From RPQJ01 sp963778185 (lineage in GTDB: Bacteria > Pseudomonadota > Gammaproteobacteria > Steroidobacterales > Steroidobacteraceae), in assembly GCA_963778185.1 (NCBI GenBank), contig CAVZTF010000003.1, positions 1,488,001 to 1,552,000 on the forward strand: DNA of 64,000 bases, given 5' to 3'. The position numbers and the translations under genes were made by a program. The notes beneath the pieces are model-generated. The model was not told where the DNA came from. It did not search any database and worked only from the letters and a program-made list of their open reading frames with translations. Of the stretch, positions 60,022-64,000 are shown in pieces (position 1 is the first letter of the stretch; each line of letters begins with the position of its first letter).

Positions 60022-61094
60022 GCGCGCCCCTGCAGAACGACCTTTTTCTCCGGGCGCTGCTGCGCGAGCCCACGCCCCGCACGCCGCTCTGGATGATGCG
60101 GCAGGCCGGCCGCTACCTGCCCGAGTACCGCGCGACGCGCGCGAAAGCCGGCAGCTTCCTCAAGCTGTGCATGAATCCCGAGCTCGCCTGCGAGGTCACG
60201 CTGCAACCGCTCGCGCGCTACCGGCTCGACGCGGCCATCCTGTTCTCGGACATCCTCACCATCCCGCACGCGATGGACGTCGGGCTCGAGTTCGAAGCGG
60301 GCGAGGGCCCGAAGATCGCGCGTCCCGTGCGCAGCGCCGCCGACATCGATCGCCTGCCCATTCCCGACCCCGAGGGCGAGCTCAGGTACGTGATGGATGC
60401 CGTGCGGCTGATCCGCCGCGAGCTCGACGGGCGGGTACCGCTGATCGGGTTTGCCGGCAGTCCGTGGACCGTGGGCACCTACATGGTCGAGGGCGGTGGC
60501 AGCAAGACCTTCCAGCACATCAAGGGCATGCTGTACGGCGCGCCGCGCGACCTGCACCGGCTGCTCGACGTGGTCACGCGCGCCACGCTCGCTTACCTGA
60601 ACGCGCAGGTGGCCGCCGGCGCCCAGGCCCTGATGGTGTTCGACACCTGGGGCGGCGCGCTCACCCCGTCCGATTTCCGGGAATTCTCGCTGCGCTACCT
60701 GCAGCGCATCGTCGATGGCCTGACGCGCACGAGCGAGGACCGCCGCGTGCCGGTGATCCTCTTCACCAAGGGCGGCGGACAGTGGCTCGCCGACATGGCC
60801 GCGACCGGCTGCGACGCGCTTGGCGTGGACTGGACGACCGATCTCGCGGACGCCCGCCGCGCCGTCGCGGACAAGGTCGCGCTGCAGGGCAACCTCGACC
60901 CGAGCGTGCTGTACGCGCCGCCGCAGCAGATCCGTGCGCAGGTCGCACGGGTACTCGAGAGCTTCGGCCGCGGGCACGGGCACGTATTCAATCTCGGCCA
61001 CGGCATCCATCCCGACGTGCCGCCGGAGCACGCGCTTGCGATGGTGGAGGCCGTACACGAATTCTCGCCGCGGTACCACGCGGCCGGCGCCTAG
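60018..61094 (+). CDS. hemE: Uroporphyrinogen III decarboxylase
   Basis: Decarboxylates the four acetate side chains of uroporphyrinogen III to give coproporphyrinogen III. 358 residues from GTG 60018. Signature PLWMMRQAGRYLPEYRATR at the N-terminus, FSDILTIPHAMDVGLEFE with the catalytic Asp, GFAGSPWTVGTYMVEGGGSK, and FNLGHGIHPDVPPEHALAMV at the end. Its heme product feeds the cytochrome oxidase encoded elsewhere in the window. Confidence 0.96.
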   Translation: MSAPLQNDLFLRALLREPTPRTPLWMMRQAGRYLPEYRATRAKAGSFLKLCMNPELACEVTLQPLARYRLDAAILFSDILTIPHAMDVGLEFEAGEGPKIARPVRSAADIDRLPIPDPEGELRYVMDAVRLIRRELDGRVPLIGFAGSPWTVGTYMVEGGGSKTFQHIKGMLYGAPRDLHRLLDVVTRATLAYLNAQVAAGAQALMVFDTWGGALTPSDFREFSLRYLQRIVDGLTRTSEDRRVPVILFTKGGGQWLADMAATGCDALGVDWTTDLADARRAVADKVALQGNLDPSVLYAPPQQIRAQVARVLESFGRGHGHVFNLGHGIHPDVPPEHALAMVEAVHEFSPRYHAAGA

Positions 61095-61104
61095 CGAGGG
61101 ACCC

Positions 61105-61689
61105 ATGGACATCAGCAAGATCAGCATCGGCGAGGACCCGCCGCGCGACGTCAACGTCCTGATCGAGATCCCGCAGGGCGGAGTGCCGGTGAAGTACGAG
61201 CTCGACAAGGAGTCGGGCGCGCTGCGCGTGGACCGGTTCCTGAACACGGCGATGTTCTATCCGGGGAACTACGGGTTCATTCCGCACACGCTGTCCGGGG
61301 ACGGGGACCCGGTCGACGTCATCGTGGTCGTGCCGAGCCCCGTCGTGGCGGGCGCCATCGTGCGCGTGCGGCCGGTCGGCGCGCTGCTCATGAAGGACGA
61401 GGCGGGCGACGACGAGAAGGTGATCGCCGTGCCGGTGGACAAGCTGCACCCGTTCTACGAAGGAGTGCGCTCCTACAAGGACCTGCCCGTGACGCTGATC
61501 GACCAGATCGGGCACTTCTTCCAGCACTACAAGGACCTGGAGAAGGGCAAGTGGGTCACGATCGTGAGCTGGGTGGGCACCGAGCGGGCGGAAAAGATGA
61601 TCGTCGAGGGTATCCGTCGCGCCGCCCGCGCCGGAGATGACGTGGCCGCGCACCACGTCGCCGGCGGCGCGCTCAAGGGCCGCAAATAG
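61105..61689 (+). CDS. ppa: Inorganic pyrophosphatase
   Basis: Family I soluble pyrophosphatase, pulling biosynthetic reactions forward. 194 residues from ATG 61105, 10 nt after hemE. Signatures: EIPQGGVPVKYELDKESGAL, FYPGNYGFIPHTLSGDGDP VDV with the three-Asp metal site (DGDPVDVIV), KVIAVPVDK and IGHFFQHYKDLEKGKWV. Ends TAG inside a half copy of the 22-bp repeat, 11 nt before the convergent fadD stop. Confidence 0.96.
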   Translation: MDISKISIGEDPPRDVNVLIEIPQGGVPVKYELDKESGALRVDRFLNTAMFYPGNYGFIPHTLSGDGDPVDVIVVVPSPVVAGAIVRVRPVGALLMKDEAGDDEKVIAVPVDKLHPFYEGVRSYKDLPVTLIDQIGHFFQHYKDLEKGKWVTIVSWVGTERAEKMIVEGIRRAARAGDDVAAHHVAGGALKGRK

Positions 61690-61702
61690 GCGAATGTCCC
61701 CT
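61684..61702. repeat. Half copy of the 22-bp inverted repeat across two stop codons
   Basis: aaataggcgaatgtcccct here matches the right arm of the 13669-13716 repeat with one difference (aggcg for aggag). It contains the ppa TAG (61687-61689) and overlaps the fadD stop (cta at 61701-61703). No pairing arm was found beside it. It may be a decayed copy of a dispersed palindrome. Confidence 0.65.
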
Positions 61703-63368
61703 ACTTGATCTGGTCGCGCAGCTCGCGGCGCAGGATCTTGCCGACGTTGCTCTTCGGCAGCTCGTCGCGGAAATAGACCCGCTTCGGCACCTTGTAGCCG
61801 GTGAGCGACTTGCGGCAGTGCTCGATGACGGCCTCCTCGGTGAGGTCCGGGTCCTTCCTGGTGACGAACAACGCCACGATCTCGCCGGCACGCTCGTCTG
61901 GCTGCGCAACGGCGGCTGCCTCGAGCACCCCCGGGTGCGTGACCGCGACGCTCTCGACCTCGTTCGGGTAGACGTTGAAGCCCGAGACCAGGATCATGTC
62001 CTTCTTGCGGTCCTCGATGTAGACGTAGCCGTCCTCGTCCATGTAGCCGATGTCGCCCGTGCGCAAGGCGCGGCCGTCGATCATCACCTTGTCGGTCTCG
62101 TCGGGACGGTTCCAGTAGCCGCGCATCACCTGCGGGCCCTCGACGCAGATCTCGCCCTGCGCGCGGATCGGCAGCACCTTGCCGTCGTCGTCGCGGATCG
62201 TGATCACGGTGGAGGGCAGCGGCAGGCCGATGGAGCCCGTGAACTTCTCGGCGTCGAGGCGGTTCACGGTCGCGCCCGGCGAGGTCTCGGTGAGTCCCCA
62301 GGCCTGCGTGAGGATGTTGCCGGTGACCGCCTTCCAGCGCTCGGCGACCGCCTGCTGCACGGCCATGCCACCGCCGAGGCTTACGCGCAGGCTGCTGAAG
62401 TCCAGCCGGTCGAAGCCGGGCGTGTGCAGCAAGGCGTTGAAGAGCGTGTTCACGCCGCTGAAGAACGTGAAACGGTGGCTGGCCAGTTCCGCCACGAAGG
62501 CCGGGAAGTCGCGTGGGTTCGCGATCATCAGGTTGCGACCGCCGAGCTTGATGAACACGAGCGCCTGCGTGAGCGCGAAGATGTGGTAGAGCGGCAGCGC
62601 GCCGACGATCGTGTTCTCCGGCATGTCGGCGAGCACGGGATTCACCCACGCCTCGAGCTGGCGTACGTTCGACACGAGGTTGCGATGCGTGAGCACCGCG
62701 CCCTTCGATACGCCGGTCGTGCCGCCCGTGTACTGCAGGAAGGCGATGTCGTCGTGGTCCAGCGCCGGCGTCTCCAGATTCTCGTAGCGGCCCTTGCTCA
62801 GCGCGTCGTTGAAGCGCACCGCGCCGGGCAGCGAGTACTCGGGCACCTGCTTGCGTACGTTGCGCAGGACGAAATTGACGGCGATGGACTTCGGGAAGCC
62901 GAGCAGGTCACCGACCCCGGTGACGATCACGGTCTCGAGCCCGACCTCCGCGCGGACCTCGTCGAGCACGTGCGCGAAGTTCTCGACCATCACGATCGCC
63001 CGCGCGCCGGAGTCGTGCAGCTGGTGGCGCAGTTCGCGCGGGGTGTAGAGCGGGTTGGTGTTGACGACGACCAGTCCGGCGCGGAAAGCGCCCACCAGGG
63101 CCACCGGGTACTGCAGGACGTTCGGCAGCATGAGGGCGATGCGATCGCCCTTGCGCAGCCCGGCGACCTTCTGCAGGTAGGCGGCGAACCTGCGGCTCAG
63201 TACGTCGAGATCGCCGTAGGTCAGCGTGCGGCCCATGCTCGTGAACGCCGGCTTGTCGCGATGCAGCTCGATGCTGCGCTCGATGACGTGCTGCAGGGAG
63301 CGGTACTCGTCCGGGTTGATCTCGCCGGGCACGCCGGGCGGGTAACTCTTCAGCCAGACCTTGTCCAT
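61701..63368 (-). CDS. fadD: Long-chain fatty acid--CoA ligase
   Basis: ATP-dependent acyl-CoA synthetase for fatty-acid uptake and beta-oxidation. 555 residues from ATG 63368 (MDKVWLKSYPPGVPGEINPD, the FadD N-terminus). AMP-binding P-loop YTGGTTGVSKGAVLTHRN, adenine motif QAWGLTETSPG, RTGDIGYMDEDGYVYIEDRKKDMI hinge and Lys in the C-terminal KSNVGKILRREL. An open extension upstream is not protein-like. Convergent with ppa, separated by 11 nt. Confidence 0.95.
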   Translation of the reverse strand: MDKVWLKSYPPGVPGEINPDEYRSLQHVIERSIELHRDKPAFTSMGRTLTYGDLDVLSRRFAAYLQKVAGLRKGDRIALMLPNVLQYPVALVGAFRAGLVVVNTNPLYTPRELRHQLHDSGARAIVMVENFAHVLDEVRAEVGLETVIVTGVGDLLGFPKSIAVNFVLRNVRKQVPEYSLPGAVRFNDALSKGRYENLETPALDHDDIAFLQYTGGTTGVSKGAVLTHRNLVSNVRQLEAWVNPVLADMPENTIVGALPLYHIFALTQALVFIKLGGRNLMIANPRDFPAFVAELASHRFTFFSGVNTLFNALLHTPGFDRLDFSSLRVSLGGGMAVQQAVAERWKAVTGNILTQAWGLTETSPGATVNRLDAEKFTGSIGLPLPSTVITIRDDDGKVLPIRAQGEICVEGPQVMRGYWNRPDETDKVMIDGRALRTGDIGYMDEDGYVYIEDRKKDMILVSGFNVYPNEVESVAVTHPGVLEAAAVAQPDERAGEIVALFVTRKDPDLTEEAVIEHCRKSLTGYKVPKRVYFRDELPKSNVGKILRRELRDQIK

Positions 63369-63462
63369 GCGGCGTGTCCTGGTGCGTAGCCGGGCGCCGT
63401 CGGCGAATCCGCGGCAGCCTCGATGTCGAAACGAACTATAACCCAGCGCTGAACCGCCCCCC

Positions 63463-64000
63463 TCACCGGGAGAGGAGTGGCTCGAGCAGGGGCCAGGCCA
63501 GGTCGAGGAGCCTCGGCTGGGCGGCCTGGTTCGGGTGCAGGCCGTCGTCCTGCATGAGCGAGTCGTCCAGCGCGATGCCGTCGAGGAAGAAAGGCACCAG
63601 GGACAGCCGGTGGCGCGCGGCAAGGTCGCCGTACAGTCCGTGGAATGCCCTGGTGTAGGCTGGCCCGTAATTGGGCGGAATGCGCATGCCGATCAGCAGC
63701 ACCTTGGCGCCGGCTTGCTGGGACAGGCGGATCAGGTTCTCGAAGTTGGCTCGCACGTCGGCAATCGGCAGGCCGCGCAGGCCGTCGTTGCCGCCGAGTT
63801 CGATGACCACCACCGCCGGACGGTGCGTCGCGAGCGACCGGGGCAGGCGTGCCAGTGCGCCGCCGGTGGTTTCGCCGCTCGAACTGGCGTTGACGACCCG
63901 GTGCCCGTACCCTGCGGACCTCAGGCGTTCCTGCAGCAGGGCGACCCAGCCCTGCTCGAGCCGGATCCCATAGGCCGCGCTCAGGCTGTCGCCCAGCACC
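63463..64000 (-). CDS. SGNH-family arylesterase/thioesterase, TesA-like (5' end outside window)
   Basis: C-terminal 179 residues are visible, beginning in the block I motif LGDSLSAAYG with the catalytic Ser; the signal peptide and true start lie beyond the right edge. Block III ELGGNDGLRGLPIADVRANF gives the oxyanion Asn, and block V DGLHPNQAAQ gives the Asp-His pair. These are TesA/EstA-type lysophospholipase-thioesterases, usually periplasmic. It is on the same strand as fadD, about 94 nt upstream of it. Confidence 0.9.
   Translation of the reverse strand, partial: VLGDSLSAAYGIRLEQGWVALLQERLRSAGYGHRVVNASSSGETTGGALARLPRSLATHRPAVVVIELGGNDGLRGLPIADVRANFENLIRLSQQAGAKVLLIGMRIPPNYGPAYTRAFHGLYGDLAARHRLSLVPFFLDGIALDDSLMQDDGLHPNQAAQPRLLDLAWPLLEPLLSR

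Noticed and set aside
1..64000. CRISPR array, prophage, insertion sequence, tRNA or rRNA genes
   Set aside because: Reading both strands by eye gave no regularly spaced repeats, integrase or transposase motifs, cloverleaf sequences or rRNA signatures. A tRNAscan or HMM search was not possible here.

Overview
The window is GC-rich bacterial chromosome, almost fully coding. Its gene orders are typical of Gammaproteobacteria: mrcA // pilMNOPQ-aroK-aroB, yicC-gmk-rpoZ-spoT-recG, bioBFHCD, tatABC, and an aa3-type cox cluster with heme A synthesis. The closest match in style is a Steroidobacter/Nevskia/Xanthomonad-like lineage, but the exact family is inference. There is no plasmid, phage, insertion sequence, CRISPR array, rRNA or tRNA that I can support. 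The region is housekeeping, so the interest lies mainly in regulation and small features.

Layout. 1-3.2 kb (minus): a POT peptide transporter cut by the window edge, tatA-tatB-tatC, and dtd. 3.2-3.7 kb: an AT-rich gap. 3.7-5.5 kb (plus): an LpxH-like phosphoesterase and a GT4 glycosyltransferase carrying an apparent +1 frameshift. 5.5-8.4 kb (minus): PBP1b and a downstream TPR lipoprotein, a candidate LpoP-type activator. 8.5-18 kb (minus): trkH, trkA, uvrD, a secreted penicillin-acylase-family hydrolase and a VanZ-like protein. 18-26.4 kb: ctaB, ctaA, an SCO-like protein, SURF1, ctaE, ctaG, a 41-residue assembly protein, ctaD, ctaC and a DUF2244 protein, that is, cytochrome oxidase with heme and copper maturation. 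26.5-31.2 kb (minus): bioB-F-H-C-D. 31.35-33.3 kb (plus): comF and nhaA. 33.3-40.8 kb (minus): yicC-gmk-rpoZ-spoT-ridA-recG-ubiA. 40.9-47.8 kb (plus): PP2C phosphatase, rph, rdgB, hemW, rpmE, an M48 protease and gltA. 47.9-50.9 kb (minus): PBP1a and a conserved unknown. 51-61.7 kb (plus): pilMNOPQ, aroK, aroB, dgt, pyrF, hemE and ppa. 61.7-64 kb (minus): fadD and a TesA-like esterase cut by the window edge.

The strongest non-coding signals are four. (1) A cyclic-di-GMP-I (GEMM) riboswitch sits just after a sigma70-like promoter in the long leader of pilMNOPQ. (2) A perfect 9-15-9 BirA-type operator lies between bioB and comF. It overlaps the bioB -35 box and also the comF start codon. (3) Three perfect DnaA boxes lie with an AT-rich tract in the hemW-rpmE gap. 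(4) A perfect 22-bp inverted repeat lies behind uvrD, with a diverged half copy spanning the facing stop codons of ppa and fadD.
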